DNA from: JARYLZ01 sp964388275
GTDB lineage: Bacteria; Bacteroidota; Ignavibacteria; SZUA-365
DNA: 64,000 nt
NCBI GenBank assembly: GCA_964388275.1
Contig: CAYLZD010000006.1
Location: forward strand, 113,336-177,335
Direction: 5' to 3'
In this document: positions 9,196 to 17,340 of the stretch, one piece after another
How the letters are laid out: the number at the start of each line of letters is the position of its first letter
How positions within the stretch are numbered: the stretch's first letter is position 1
Translations under genes and position numbers: made by a program
Notes under the pieces: model-generated
Told to the model about the DNA's origin: nothing
The model's input: the letters and a program-made list of their open reading frames with translations, nothing else
Database searches by the model: none

Positions 9196-10103
9196 GATCG
9201 TCATCGACGGAGGAATCCTACCTGAGCTGTTCGCGCATGGCATGGGGGCATTACGAGAATTTCCCCGTGGCATCCCTGTTGCTGCCGGCGGATCTCAGGC
9301 CCCATGTGGCGGCGGTATACGCATTCGCCCGCGCGGCGGACGACATGGCCGACGAGGGTTCCGATCCGCCCGAGATACGGCTCAGCAAGCTCGACTTCTG
9401 GGAAGCCTGCCTGGAAGGTTGCACGTCCACACGCACTTTTGCGGCTGACTGCGCCGGGGCGGACGTCTTGAAGTCGACTGCTGGAACAGCCGCCGATTTA
9501 TTCCCTGCGCTCGCCGACACGATCAGGAGGTTCAATCTTTCCGTACAGCCATTCAAGGATTTGCTGACCGCCTTCCGCAGGGACGCGGCCGGCGCGGGAT
9601 ACCGGACCTTTGAAGAATTGCTCGACTACTGCGAGCATTCCGCGAATCCCGTCGGTAGAATTTTGCTCGCGCTGTTCGGAATCGAGAACGAGAAGGCGTT
9701 GGCGTCGGCGGATGATCTCTGCACGGGACTTCAGCTCGCGAATTTCTGGCAAGATCTCTCCATCGACATCAAACGCGGACGCTTCTACATTCCTGACGAA
9801 GACCTGCTCGCATTCGGCTGCTCGAAGGAAGAACTGCGCGATGCCCGCCCGACCGAAGCGTTCGCGCGGCTGATGAGTTTCGAAGTGGAACGGGCGAAGG
9901 AGCGCCTGCTCCTTTCCGCCGCTCTGCCGAAGCTGCTTCCGTTTCGCCTGCGCCTGGAGTTGAGGGCGGTGAGACAGGGAGGGCTGAGGATACTTGAAAA
10001 AATTGCGCGCCGCGGTTATTATAGCGTATTGCACAGCCGCACGAAACTCGACAGCTTCGATTTGCCGATAATATTGTTCAGAGCCGCCGCCGGAATTCGC
10101 TGA
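9192..10103 (+). CDS. hpnC: Squalene pathway enzyme HpnC (presqualene diphosphate to hydroxysqualene)
   Basis: A 303-residue trans-isoprenyl synthase-fold protein. In the characterised HpnCDE pathway, HpnC converts presqualene diphosphate to hydroxysqualene. The first Asp-rich motif is AADDMADE; the second region is LANFWQDLSIDIKRGRFYIP, the HpnC form of the site. HYENFPVASLLLP near the start is the HpnC signature. A TTG start overlapping the marR stop (TTGA) is preferred, because the family's residues before HYENFP are encoded there; the next ATG, 15 codons downstream, would lose them. It is followed by hpnD and hpnE, so all three steps from farnesyl diphosphate to squalene are together. Confidence 0.88.
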   Translation: MRSSSTEESYLSCSRMAWGHYENFPVASLLLPADLRPHVAAVYAFARAADDMADEGSDPPEIRLSKLDFWEACLEGCTSTRTFAADCAGADVLKSTAGTAADLFPALADTIRRFNLSVQPFKDLLTAFRRDAAGAGYRTFEELLDYCEHSANPVGRILLALFGIENEKALASADDLCTGLQLANFWQDLSIDIKRGRFYIPDEDLLAFGCSKEELRDARPTEAFARLMSFEVERAKERLLLSAALPKLLPFRLRLELRAVRQGGLRILEKIARRGYYSVLHSRTKLDSFDLPIILFRAAAGIR

Positions 10104-10115
10104 AAGAACTTTGCC

Positions 10116-10976
10116 ATGGATGGATCGGACGTAGCGAGGATTATCACCCGCAACAGCAGGACCAGTTTCGGCATATCATTCTCTCTGCTGCCTGGGCAAA
10201 AGCGCGAGGCGATCAACACGGTGTACGCGTTCTGCCGCTGCACCGACGACATCGTGGATGAAGATCGGGATGAGCAGACGAAACGGGACATCCTGCTCCT
10301 CTGGACTGATGAACTGGAGCGTGGATTCAGAAACGAATCAGGATATCCTCTGCTGAACACGCTCAGCCGAATCGCTGAGAAGTTCAACATTCCGGCCGCG
10401 CACTTCTTCGAGCTGATACGCGGCATGCAGATGGATCTGGAGAAATACCGCTACGGCACTTTCAGCGAGCTCGAGCAGTACTGCTTCCGCGTGGCGTCGA
10501 CCGTCGGACTGATGTGCAGCGAAATATTCGGGTACAGGAACAGACGCACTCTGGAATACGCCGCTGATTTGGGCATTGCGCTGCAGTTGACCAACATTGT
10601 CAGGGATGTGCGCGCGGACGCGCAGATGGGACGGATTTATCTGCCGCTCGAAGATCTCGAACGTTTCTCGTATTCCGAGCGCGAGCTGCTCGAATCGGTG
10701 CATAACGACAATTTCGTGCGGTTGATGCGTTTCGAGACGCAGCGCGCCCGCTCCTGGTACGAACGCGCCCGCTCGAAGCTCGCCGGAGAGGACCATCGCG
10801 CTTTTTTCGCGGCCCGTATTATGGACCGCATATATTTTCACACGCTGGATAAAATCGAGCGGAGGGACTTCAACGTATTCGAAGGCGACATATCCATAAG
10901 CAGCTTTGCCAAGGTTGTCATCGCTCTGAAGGAGTATTTCAGCCCTTCCGGAAGGAGGGCGGCGGCTCATGATTGA
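10116..10976 (+). CDS. hpnD: Presqualene diphosphate synthase HpnD
   Basis: A 286-residue squalene/phytoene synthase-family enzyme that condenses two farnesyl diphosphates to presqualene diphosphate. Two Asp-rich motifs are intact: CRCTDDIVDED near residue 45 and LTNIVRDVRADAQMGRIYLP near residue 160. The start lies 12 bases after hpnC, and the end overlaps the hpnE start by eight bases, consistent with one transcript. The length is usual for the family. Assignment as HpnD rather than HpnC rests on gene order and on the NIVRDV motif. Confidence 0.92.
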   Translation: MDGSDVARIITRNSRTSFGISFSLLPGQKREAINTVYAFCRCTDDIVDEDRDEQTKRDILLLWTDELERGFRNESGYPLLNTLSRIAEKFNIPAAHFFELIRGMQMDLEKYRYGTFSELEQYCFRVASTVGLMCSEIFGYRNRRTLEYAADLGIALQLTNIVRDVRADAQMGRIYLPLEDLERFSYSERELLESVHNDNFVRLMRFETQRARSWYERARSKLAGEDHRAFFAARIMDRIYFHTLDKIERRDFNVFEGDISISSFAKVVIALKEYFSPSGRRAAAHD

Positions 10977-12459
10977 TCCGGGCAGCTGTGACGCCGTGGT
11001 GATCGGCGGAGGAGTCGCAGGAATGAGCGCCGCCATGGAACTCGTCTCCGCGGGCAGGCGGGTTGTCCTCCTGGAAGCCCGGCCCCGGTTGGGCGGGCGG
11101 GCCTACTCCTTCGCCGATCCGGTTTCAGGCGACGAAATCGACAACGGGCAACACTTGCTCCTGGGTTGCAATACCTCGGCTCTCAGGTTCCTGCGCCTCG
11201 CGGGCGTCCTATGTAACGGCCTCCCCGAAACGCCGCAACCCCCCGGGCATGGCGCGTCCGGGGAAGCCGAACACCCCGTACGCGCCGTGTTCGGGGGTTA
11301 TGACGCCGACGATGACGCCCCGCTCAATAGAGATCCGTCCGCAAGCCAGCGTATGCAGGATTTGCCGCTGCGCGCATCCGGCCGTTTGAATCTGCTTATG
11401 AGAAGAGACGGAGTGGAGGCGGTCTTGAGGAGCGGGCGCTTGTTTCACCCCGCCGGAACCGCTCAAGCGTTTCTGGGCTACCGCTTTCTCTCATCAGCCG
11501 GCAAACTCGCGGTGTTTCGTCTCGCCGCCGCTCTCGCCCTGTACAGCGAGGACCGGGTTCGGCGTCTCGATGTAATCACCGCGGCGGAATGGCTGTCCTC
11601 GATGAGACAACCATCGGATGCGGTTGAGGCTCTGTGGGGCCCTGTATGCCTTGCCACGATGAACACGGCCGTTCAGTCGGCATCCGCCTTTCTTTTCGCC
11701 TCGATTCTCCGCAAGGTCTTTCTCAGCGGCGGGAACGCCTCGGCTCTGCTTCTTCCCTCCAACGGACTTTCGGCGCTTTTCGCCCGGCCCGTCCGGGCGC
11801 GCTTGTGTTCAATGGGCGCCGGTGTTTTCGAACGCTCCCGAGTCGTTTTCATACGGCCGGATTCGAGAAAAGGCGAGGCGCGCTGTGCCGACGGGAGGGT
11901 ATTCACCGCCCCGGTTTTCATCTGCGCGCTTCCGCCGAGGGCTCTGGGAAAGCTGTTGCGCGCTTCAGGTCTCGCGCGCGACGTCGCCGATGCATGCCCG
12001 CATTTCAAGCCGTCGCCGATACTCTCCGCGCAAGTCTGGACGAGGGAACGCATCACCGAAGCGCCGATGACGGGGCTTCTTGGCAGCGAGCTGCAATGGA
12101 TTTTCGACAAAGGGCGCTCGGCGGACGGCGGATGGCGCTACGCATGCACCGTATCGGCCGCCGATTCGTTCGCGTCTCTGCCGGCCGCGTCAAGGGAAAC
12201 ACGCGTGCGCGAGGAACTGCGCCGCCAGTACCCTGAAATGGATCCTCATTCCGTGTATCGCGTGATGACGGTAAACGAACGCTACGCGACGCATCTCCAG
12301 AGTCCGGGGCTCGAGAGGCGCAGGGCGACGGCGGATTCGGGACTTCCCAATCTGATTCTCGCGGGCGACTGGACCGCCACCGGCCTGCCCGCGACCATTG
12401 AGAGCGCGGCTATGAGCGGCAGCGTCGCCGCCCGCCTCGCGCTTGCGAGATTGGGATGA
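10969..12459 (+). CDS. hpnE: Hydroxysqualene dehydroxylase HpnE (FAD-dependent), with in-frame insert
   Basis: A 496-residue amine-oxidase-type flavoprotein that reduces hydroxysqualene to squalene, the last step of the HpnCDE route. The FAD-binding dinucleotide fold is visible at VVIGGGVAGMSAAMEL (residues 10-25), followed by EARPRLGGRAYSF and DNGQHLLLGC. The C-terminal FAD motif is ILAGDWTATGLPATIESAAMSG. An odd low-complexity stretch (about residues 82-127, Pro/Gly/Asp-rich, with internal palindromes in the DNA) interrupts the region after GCNTSALRFLRLAGV where relatives are shorter. The frame is intact through it. The stop overlaps the mnmA start (ATGA). No squalene-hopene cyclase is in the window. 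Confidence 0.9.
   Translation: MIDPGSCDAVVIGGGVAGMSAAMELVSAGRRVVLLEARPRLGGRAYSFADPVSGDEIDNGQHLLLGCNTSALRFLRLAGVLCNGLPETPQPPGHGASGEAEHPVRAVFGGYDADDDAPLNRDPSASQRMQDLPLRASGRLNLLMRRDGVEAVLRSGRLFHPAGTAQAFLGYRFLSSAGKLAVFRLAAALALYSEDRVRRLDVITAAEWLSSMRQPSDAVEALWGPVCLATMNTAVQSASAFLFASILRKVFLSGGNASALLLPSNGLSALFARPVRARLCSMGAGVFERSRVVFIRPDSRKGEARCADGRVFTAPVFICALPPRALGKLLRASGLARDVADACPHFKPSPILSAQVWTRERITEAPMTGLLGSELQWIFDKGRSADGGWRYACTVSAADSFASLPAASRETRVREELRRQYPEMDPHSVYRVMTVNERYATHLQSPGLERRRATADSGLPNLILAGDWTATGLPATIESAAMSGSVAARLALARLG
11215..11349. other. Palindrome-bearing in-frame insert inside hpnE
   Basis: About 135 bases (a multiple of three) encode a stretch without family resemblance. The DNA holds a perfect 8-bp inverted repeat, CCGAACAC (11267-11274) and GTGTTCGG (11287-11294), and further CCCCGG/CCGGGG pairings just upstream. 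The insert boundaries are judged by eye against the general HpnE layout and may be off by ten or more codons. Confidence 0.45.
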
Positions 12460-13556
12460 GCGCCGATAAGCTCCGCGTTGTTGTCGGCATGTCGGGCGGA
12501 GTGGACTCGAGCCTGGCGGCCGCTCTGCTCGCGGAACAGGGGCACGACGTGATCGGGGTGACGATCAAGACATGGGAATACGACGACGTCGGAGGCAACA
12601 AAGCGGCGGACTCGAGTTGCTGCTCGCTCGACGGAATCGGCGACGCGCGCAGAGTGTGCTCGGAACTCGGCATCCCTCATTATGTCTTCGATTTCTCCGA
12701 GGAATTCCGTCTCGGCGTGATCGATCCTTTCGTCGAATCGTATCTGGAGGGCTTAACGCCCAATCCGTGCGTGCTGTGCAACAGGCGCATAAAATGGGAG
12801 CGACTTATCCGTAAAGCCCTCGGAATGGGGGCTGACCGCGTGGCCATGGGGCATTACGCCGCCGTGCTCAAGGACGCGGACTCCGGAAGGTGGCATATCG
12901 CCAGGGGCGGGGACTCGCGGAAGGATCAGTCGTACGCGCTTTGGGGCCTTTCCCAGGAGAGCCTGAGCCGCACCGTGTTTCCGCTGGCGGATATGTCAAA
13001 AAGCCGCGCCCGCGCCGAGGCTCTGCGTCTCGGACTGCATATCGCCTCGAAACGGGAGAGCTATGAGATATGCTTCATACCGGACGACGACTACCCGCGC
13101 TTCCTGAAACAGAGGGTGCAGGGTTTGGAGGAACGCGTAAAGGGGGGGGCTGTCGAATTCGAAGGAAGGCGGATCGGCGCTCACGACGGCTACCCGTTTT
13201 ATACGATCGGCCAGCGCCGCGGCCTGAGAATTGCGGCCGGCGAACCTCTGTATGTGACGGGGATAGATCCCGGGAGCAATACAGTCCGTGTCGGCCGGGA
13301 AAGCGATCTGCTCAGCCGGGGGTTTATCGCGGGCGATGTCAACATGCAGAAGCATCCCTTTCCGTCCGCCCCGATGAGGGTCTCGGCGAAGATCCGCTAC
13401 AAGGATCCGGGCGCGCCGGCGACGCTGATACCGCTGGAGGACGGCCGGATCGAGGTGCGTTTCGATGAAGCCCGCCGCGCCGTGACTCCGGGCCAGTCCA
13501 CGGTCTGGTACGAAGGCGAGGACGTGGTGGGCGGCGGTGTCATACGACGCCGGTGA
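12456..13556 (+). CDS. mnmA: tRNA-specific 2-thiouridylase MnmA
   Basis: A 366-residue enzyme that inserts sulfur at position 2 of the wobble uridine in tRNA Lys, Glu and Gln. The PP-loop is GMSGGVDSS at residues 9-17. The two catalytic cysteines are present in NPCVLCNRRIKW and ESYEICFIPDD. The GHYA segment and the C-terminal beta-barrel (FYTIGQRRGLRI onward) are complete, and the length is normal. Its ATG overlaps the hpnE stop, so it is translated from the same message although the pathways are unrelated. Confidence 0.96.
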   Translation: MSADKLRVVVGMSGGVDSSLAAALLAEQGHDVIGVTIKTWEYDDVGGNKAADSSCCSLDGIGDARRVCSELGIPHYVFDFSEEFRLGVIDPFVESYLEGLTPNPCVLCNRRIKWERLIRKALGMGADRVAMGHYAAVLKDADSGRWHIARGGDSRKDQSYALWGLSQESLSRTVFPLADMSKSRARAEALRLGLHIASKRESYEICFIPDDDYPRFLKQRVQGLEERVKGGAVEFEGRRIGAHDGYPFYTIGQRRGLRIAAGEPLYVTGIDPGSNTVRVGRESDLLSRGFIAGDVNMQKHPFPSAPMRVSAKIRYKDPGAPATLIPLEDGRIEVRFDEARRAVTPGQSTVWYEGEDVVGGGVIRRR

Positions 13557-13605
13557 GCCGGCCGCGGCGCAAGGGAATCCTCGTTATCCCATTATTCGCC
13601 GAATT

Positions 13606-14397
13606 CTATGCGAGGCCCCTGTGCAACCCGCCGTCCACGAGTATCGTCGAACCCGTGATGTAAGACGCGCGCTCAGAAGCCAGGAAGCACGCAAGATGCG
13701 CGATCTCATCGGGCATCCCCAGGCGGCGCGCGGGAATGCCCGCAACCACGCTTTCCAATTCCTCCTCGACGGTTCTGCCGCTGTTCCTCGAGCGGTCCTC
13801 GAACAGGCGAGCCAGACGCGAGGTCTTGATGTAACCGGGCGCTATGCAGTTCACGGTGATTCCGTCGGCCGCCGTTTCATCCGACAAAGTCTTTGCAAGG
13901 GCGGTCACCGCCGCCCTGTAAGAATTCGACAGGAGCAGTCGCGGTATAGGCTGCCTGACGCTGATGGATGTGATGTTGATTATCCTTCCCCATTTCCGCG
14001 ATCGCATGCCGGGCAGGAAGCCGCGGATCAGGCGGACCGCGCTCATCAGCGTCCTGTGCCAGCCTTCGCTCCAAGCTGATTCGTCGATTTCCTCGAAAGC
14101 CCCCGCCGGGGGTCCGCCGTTGTTCGTGACGAGAACGTCCGCCGCGCCGAACATTTCCAGCGTCGTGTTCACGGCCCGGTCTATCTCTTCGGGCCTGTTG
14201 AGATCCGCCGCGACGCATGCGGTCCTGATGCCGTGTTCGGTTTCCAGTCGCCCGCCGAGTTCGCGCAGGGCTTCAACGCGACGGGCGCAGAGAACGATGC
14301 CGCATCCTTCCGCGGCGAGTCCTTCAGCGACCGCACGTCCGATGCCGTCGCTGGACCCCGCTACGAAAGCAGTCTTTTTGTTGATATCCTGTTTCAT
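13606..14397 (-). CDS. SDR family oxidoreductase lacking the canonical YxxxK spacing
   Basis: A 263-residue short-chain dehydrogenase/reductase. The cofactor motif is AGSSDGIGRA, with the NNGG variant NNGGPPAG, and the Ser of the active site is in ITSISVRQP. The usual Tyr-xxx-Lys is replaced: LSNSYRAAVTALAKTLS has Tyr followed by RAAV, with no Lys at +4. This is seen in an established SDR subgroup annotated as FabG-like, often of unknown substrate. The chosen start (MKQDINKK) begins just before the Rossmann strand; an ATG 12 codons upstream looks unnatural. It converges with mnmA. The reaction is not assignable. Confidence 0.85.
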   Translation of the reverse strand: MKQDINKKTAFVAGSSDGIGRAVAEGLAAEGCGIVLCARRVEALRELGGRLETEHGIRTACVAADLNRPEEIDRAVNTTLEMFGAADVLVTNNGGPPAGAFEEIDESAWSEGWHRTLMSAVRLIRGFLPGMRSRKWGRIINITSISVRQPIPRLLLSNSYRAAVTALAKTLSDETAADGITVNCIAPGYIKTSRLARLFEDRSRNSGRTVEEELESVVAGIPARRLGMPDEIAHLACFLASERASYITGSTILVDGGLHRGLA

Positions 14398-14516
14398 TAA
14401 GTTGCCGTATGATTGAATTTTTCGAGTACGCACGGTGTTATGCTGATATGCGGCCGGCCATGCGAGAATGCGTCGTTAAGCCGACAAAATCAAGAGAAAA
14501 GAAAAAATACTGAAAT

Positions 14517-15080
14517 ATGGCGATTCTTCCGATCTACACTTACGATGCCCGAGTTCTCCGCGAGGAGACCAAGCCGATCGAAAAGCCCGGCCGGGAAACC
14601 GCGGTGCTGGCACTGGACATGCTCGAAACGATGAAGGCCGCCAACGGCATCGGCTTGGCGGCCAACCAGGTGGGGCAAGGCATCTCCATGTTCGTCGTCG
14701 ATGTTTCAGGGTGCGAAGGCGAGGAGGGCAAGCCGCTCGTCTTTGTCAATCCTCTCATCACCGATTTTGACGGCGAAGATGTGATCTTCGAAGAGGGCTG
14801 CCTGAGCGTCCCCAAGGTGCGCGAGGACATTGAACGCCCGGAACGAATTCTGATCAAATACCGCGATTTGGAGTTCGTCGAACAGGAACTCGTAGCGGAC
14901 GGCTTGCTCGCCCGCGTCATACAGCACGAATACGACCATCTTCAGGGCATCTTCTTTACCGATCACCTGCGCGGCCTCAGGAAACGCTTAGTGATGCCGG
15001 TTCTGAAGAAAATCAAGCGTGGAGATGCCGATGCCGATTATCCGTTGGCGCCTAGGGCGAAGCAATCGGTTTTGGCGTGA
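14517..15080 (+). CDS. def: Peptide deformylase
   Basis: A 187-residue metalloenzyme that removes the formyl group from nascent peptides. All three family motifs are intact: GIGLAANQVG (motif 1), EEGCLSVP with the metal-binding Cys (motif 2) and QHEYDHLQG with the two His ligands and catalytic Glu (motif 3). It is followed 42 bases later by fmt, the enzyme that adds the formyl group to initiator tRNA; this is the classic def-fmt pair. Length is normal. Confidence 0.96.
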   Translation: MAILPIYTYDARVLREETKPIEKPGRETAVLALDMLETMKAANGIGLAANQVGQGISMFVVDVSGCEGEEGKPLVFVNPLITDFDGEDVIFEEGCLSVPKVREDIERPERILIKYRDLEFVEQELVADGLLARVIQHEYDHLQGIFFTDHLRGLRKRLVMPVLKKIKRGDADADYPLAPRAKQSVLA

Positions 15081-15122
15081 GGCCGAAAGATCTCCGAAAT
15101 CCGCGATTCGCTGCGGCGGGAT

Positions 15123-16052
15123 ATGTTGAAACTGGTTTTCATGGGTACGCCCGAATTCGCGCTGCCTTCCCTGCATGCGTTGATCGCGGACGGACATGCG
15201 ATCGCGGCAGCGGTCACAGCGACCGATGAACCGCGCGGCAGAGGAAGAAAAGTCTCCTGCACCCCTGTCAAAGAAGCCGCACTGTCCGCCGGAATCAGTG
15301 TGCTTCAGCCGGCATCCCTGAAACATCCGGAGTTCGGGCGGATGATCAGGGATCTCGCCCCGGATATGATAGTTGTGGTGGCGTTCAGGATACTGCCGCC
15401 GGAGATCTTTTCGATTCCGCGTCTCGGATCCATCAACCTTCACGCCTCGCTTCTTCCCGCGTACCGGGGCGCGGCCCCGATAAACAGGGCCATCATGAAC
15501 GGAGAAACTGAAACCGGAGTCACGACGTTTTTTCTGCGGGAGCGCGTCGATACGGGGGACATGCTGCTTCAGGCGTCCGTCCCCGTCGGCGGGGATGAAA
15601 CCGCGGGCGAATTGCACGACAAATTGGCGCTGCTGGGCGCGCGCGTATTGCGCGACACAGTCAGGGGCGTCGAGGACGGGGCTCTCCAGGCCCGCCCGCA
15701 GGACAACCGCTTGGCGAGCAGCGCTCCGAAGATAAGGCGCGAAGACTGCAGGATACGCTGGGAGTTATCCGGAAAGCGCGTCCATGATCACGTGCGCGGG
15801 CTCAGTCCGCAACCAGGCGCCTGGACGACGCTCGGCGGGGCGTCGGTCAAGATTATCAGCGCCCGGGAAATGAGTGTCGGAGCGCCGTCGGGACAGGCCG
15901 GCGCGGTTGTGGAGTCGCGGCGGCGGCTGGTGGTCGCCTGCGGAGGGGGCGCCGTTGAAATCCGGCGGCTGAAGCTCGAGGGAAGAAAAGAGATGTCGGC
16001 CGAGGAATTCCTGCGCGGCCGCCCCCTCGGATCAACGGATCGATTTGTCTGA
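15123..16052 (+). CDS. fmt: Methionyl-tRNA formyltransferase
   Basis: A 309-residue enzyme that formylates Met-tRNAfMet using 10-formyltetrahydrofolate. FMGTPEFALPSLHAL starts the Rossmann-like formyltransferase domain, and SINLHASLLPAYRGAAPINRAI carries the folate and catalytic residues (Asn, His, and the SLLPxYRG loop). The C-terminal OB-fold tRNA-binding domain follows from about residue 205. It is downstream of def in the same direction. Confidence 0.96.
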   Translation: MLKLVFMGTPEFALPSLHALIADGHAIAAAVTATDEPRGRGRKVSCTPVKEAALSAGISVLQPASLKHPEFGRMIRDLAPDMIVVVAFRILPPEIFSIPRLGSINLHASLLPAYRGAAPINRAIMNGETETGVTTFFLRERVDTGDMLLQASVPVGGDETAGELHDKLALLGARVLRDTVRGVEDGALQARPQDNRLASSAPKIRREDCRIRWELSGKRVHDHVRGLSPQPGAWTTLGGASVKIISAREMSVGAPSGQAGAVVESRRRLVVACGGGAVEIRRLKLEGRKEMSAEEFLRGRPLGSTDRFV

Positions 16053-16124
16053 GATAACGCGACCGGGCTGCGCGCGGCCCAGTCGTCCGGGTCCGGCGCC
16101 TCACAGGCAGCGGTCGCGGACGCT

Positions 16125-16155
16125 TTTGACGTGCTGAGGGAAATGCCTACATTTA
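16125..16155 (+). promoter_or_regulatory. Bacteroidota-type promoter upstream of sucD
   Basis: TTTG (16125-16128), 19 bases, then TACATTTA (16148-16155). This is seven of eight to the TAnnTTTG -7 box with ideal spacing. It lies about 60 bases before the sucD start and suggests sucD is transcribed alone. Confidence 0.55.
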
Positions 16156-16213
16156 CGATTGTCCCGACAGGGGCGTCATTCCATCGATTATCAGCACTCA
16201 TCGGAGAGAAAGC

Positions 16214-17302
16214 ATGAGCATCCTTGTAAACAAGAAGAGCCGGATAGTTGTGCAGGGCATTACCGGCAGCGAGGGATCTTTTCATACCCGGCAGATGATT
16301 GAATATGGAACCAGGGTGGTGGCGGGGGTGACGCCCGGCAAGGGCGGAACGGAGCATCTCGGAGTTCCCGTGTTCGATACGGTCCGCCAAGCGGTGGCCG
16401 CGACGCGCGCCGATGTCTCCTGCATATTCGTGCCGCCGTCCTTCGCGGCCGACGCGATTCTGGAGGCGGCCGACGCCGGAGTCGGAGTGATAGTGTGCAT
16501 CTCCGAGGGGATACCGACCAGGGACATGGTGCGCGTGCACGGAGTCGTGAAAGCCCGCGGGGTGCGTCTAATCGGACCTAATTGTCCTGGAATAATATCC
16601 CCCGGGCAGGCGAAAGTCGGCATTATGCCGGGTTTCATACACAGGAAAGGGAATGTCGGGGTGATTTCGCGTAGCGGAACCCTCACTTATGAGGCCGTCA
16701 AGCAGTTGAGCGACATCGGGATCGGTCAGTCCACGTGCATAGGCATCGGCGGGGATCCCGTAATCGGTACTCAGTTCACCGACGCCCTGCGGCTTTTCAA
16801 CGAGGATCCGGACACCGACGCTGTCGTCATGATCGGCGAGATAGGCGGCAACGCCGAGGAGGATGCTGCCGCTTGGGTGAAGAAGAACATGAAGAAGCCG
16901 GTTGTCGGTTTCATCGCGGGACGCACCGCCCCTCCGGGACGCCGCATGGGGCATGCGGGCGCCATTATCGCGGGAGGGAAGGGCACGGCCGAGGAAAAGA
17001 TAAAGGCGCTGAAGAAAGCCGGCATTTACGTCGCCGAGAGCCCGGCCGCGATAGGAATTACGATGGCAAGGGCCCTCGGTCTGGAAACCAGCGGACAGAA
17101 GAGGCCGGCGGCGGATAGGAAAGAGCAACCCTCCGCTACCGTCACCGGAAAGTCGCCCGTGAAGAAATCCGCGCCGGGCAGACGCCCCGAAAGCGGGAAA
17201 AAGGCGGTCGCAAAACCGGCTGCCGCGAAGCCGGCACGGAAGAAAACGTCCTCTACGAAGAAAGCCGCGCCCGCGAAGACGGTGTCCCGCCGCGCCCGCT
17301 GA
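16214..17302 (+). CDS. sucD: Succinyl-CoA ligase alpha subunit with a basic H1-like C-terminal tail
   Basis: A 362-residue alpha subunit of the TCA-cycle succinyl-CoA synthetase, which makes ATP or GTP from succinyl-CoA. The CoA-binding start (VVQGITGSEGSFHTRQMIEYG) and the active-site phosphohistidine in GHAGAI are intact. The normal protein ends near residue 292. Here about 70 more residues follow, almost entirely Lys, Ala, Pro, Arg, Ser and Thr, with repeats such as KPAAAKPARKK and KKAAPAKT, resembling histone H1-like or DNA-binding tails. The beta-subunit gene is not adjacent. The tail is in frame without interruption and ends at a normal stop. Confidence 0.95.
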   Translation: MSILVNKKSRIVVQGITGSEGSFHTRQMIEYGTRVVAGVTPGKGGTEHLGVPVFDTVRQAVAATRADVSCIFVPPSFAADAILEAADAGVGVIVCISEGIPTRDMVRVHGVVKARGVRLIGPNCPGIISPGQAKVGIMPGFIHRKGNVGVISRSGTLTYEAVKQLSDIGIGQSTCIGIGGDPVIGTQFTDALRLFNEDPDTDAVVMIGEIGGNAEEDAAAWVKKNMKKPVVGFIAGRTAPPGRRMGHAGAIIAGGKGTAEEKIKALKKAGIYVAESPAAIGITMARALGLETSGQKRPAADRKEQPSATVTGKSPVKKSAPGRRPESGKKAVAKPAAAKPARKKTSSTKKAAPAKTVSRRAR

Positions 17303-17340
17303 CCGCGAGGTCCGGCGCGCGTTCCTGCGCGAGCCGCGGA

